From Candidatus Zhuqueibacterota bacterium (lineage in GTDB: Bacteria > Zhuqueibacterota > Zhuqueibacteria > Residuimicrobiales > Oceaniaggregativiventaceae), in NCBI GenBank assembly GCA_014728115.1, contig WJME01000165.1, forward strand, positions 1 to 35,249: DNA of 35,249 nucleotides, in the 5' to 3' direction. How positions within the stretch are numbered: the first letter of the stretch is position 1; every line of letters begins with the position of its first letter. Of this stretch, positions 35,191 to 35,249 are shown in pieces. Below the pieces are notes generated by a model. It was not told the origin of the DNA and did not search any database. It saw only the letters and a program-made list of their open reading frames with translations. The position numbers and the translations under genes were made by a program.

Positions 35191-35249
35191 ATGGATCGAG
35201 TCTCTTAAAGGAGGCCAATGGGTGTCTGATCTCATCACCTGGATACAAC
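35183..35249 (+). CDS. Start of a further gene, truncated by window end
   Basis: An open frame begins at ATG 35183, overlapping the previous stop, and runs off the window (TEWIESLKGGQWVSDLITW). A GTG at 35222 in the same frame is preceded by a near-perfect AAAGGAGG (35207-35214) at a 7-base spacing, so the real start could be that GTG. The visible residues are too few to name a family. Confidence 0.5.
   Translation, partial: MTEWIESLKGGQWVSDLITWIQ

Overview
The window looks like a polysaccharide-utilisation region from a Gram-negative bacterium of the FCB superphylum, most likely outside the classical Bacteroides lineage (Calditrichota, KSB1-like or Ignavibacteriota-like). The grounds are a one-protein hybrid two-component regulator with an AraC-type output, a TonB-dependent receptor with an N-terminal carboxypeptidase-regulatory-like domain, a PorV-family outer-membrane protein, and two secreted proteins with type IX-style C-terminal domains (one has the NYPNPFN motif). 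No SusD-like gene is visible. The phylum is inferred from gene content, not proven.

Layout. (1) 1-3969: a hybrid sensor/regulator, cut at its 5' end. (2) About 4215-10152, closed by a hairpin at 10174-10218: an outer-membrane module of TonB receptor, secreted FN3/CTD protein and PorV-like protein. Its upstream region (3970-4214) carries direct repeats that could bind the AraC domain. (3) 10267-18595, closed by a hairpin at 18696-18729: GH106-type rhamnosidase, sulfatase, AraA/FucI-like isomerase, second GH106 (a lipoprotein). (4) 18758-30096: RhaT symporter, RhaM mutarotase, UroD-family protein, second sulfatase, a large divergent GH106-like protein, another GH106, and an SGNH esterase. (5) 30185-35249: less clearly related genes. 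These are a minus-strand GH3-family (auxin-responsive promoter family) protein, a secreted C39-like peptidase with sorting domain, a PfkB kinase resembling KDG kinase, a small unknown protein, and the start of one more gene.

How it may work (inference). The regulator senses an oligosaccharide and switches on the receptor module and the two enzyme operons. Two formylglycine-type sulfatases, one esterase and four GH106-type enzymes strip sulfate, acyl groups and terminal L-rhamnose from a sulfated, rhamnose-rich glycan such as ulvan or rhamnan sulfate. RhaT and RhaM then import rhamnose and interconvert its anomers. The isomerase and the PfkB kinase would feed sugars or uronate-derived KDG into central metabolism. 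No polysaccharide lyase, GH105, canonical rhamnose isomerase, rhamnulokinase or aldolase is visible here, so depolymerisation and most of the cytoplasmic pathway must lie elsewhere or be done by the unusual members described.

No tRNA, rRNA, CRISPR array, transposase or integrase was seen.
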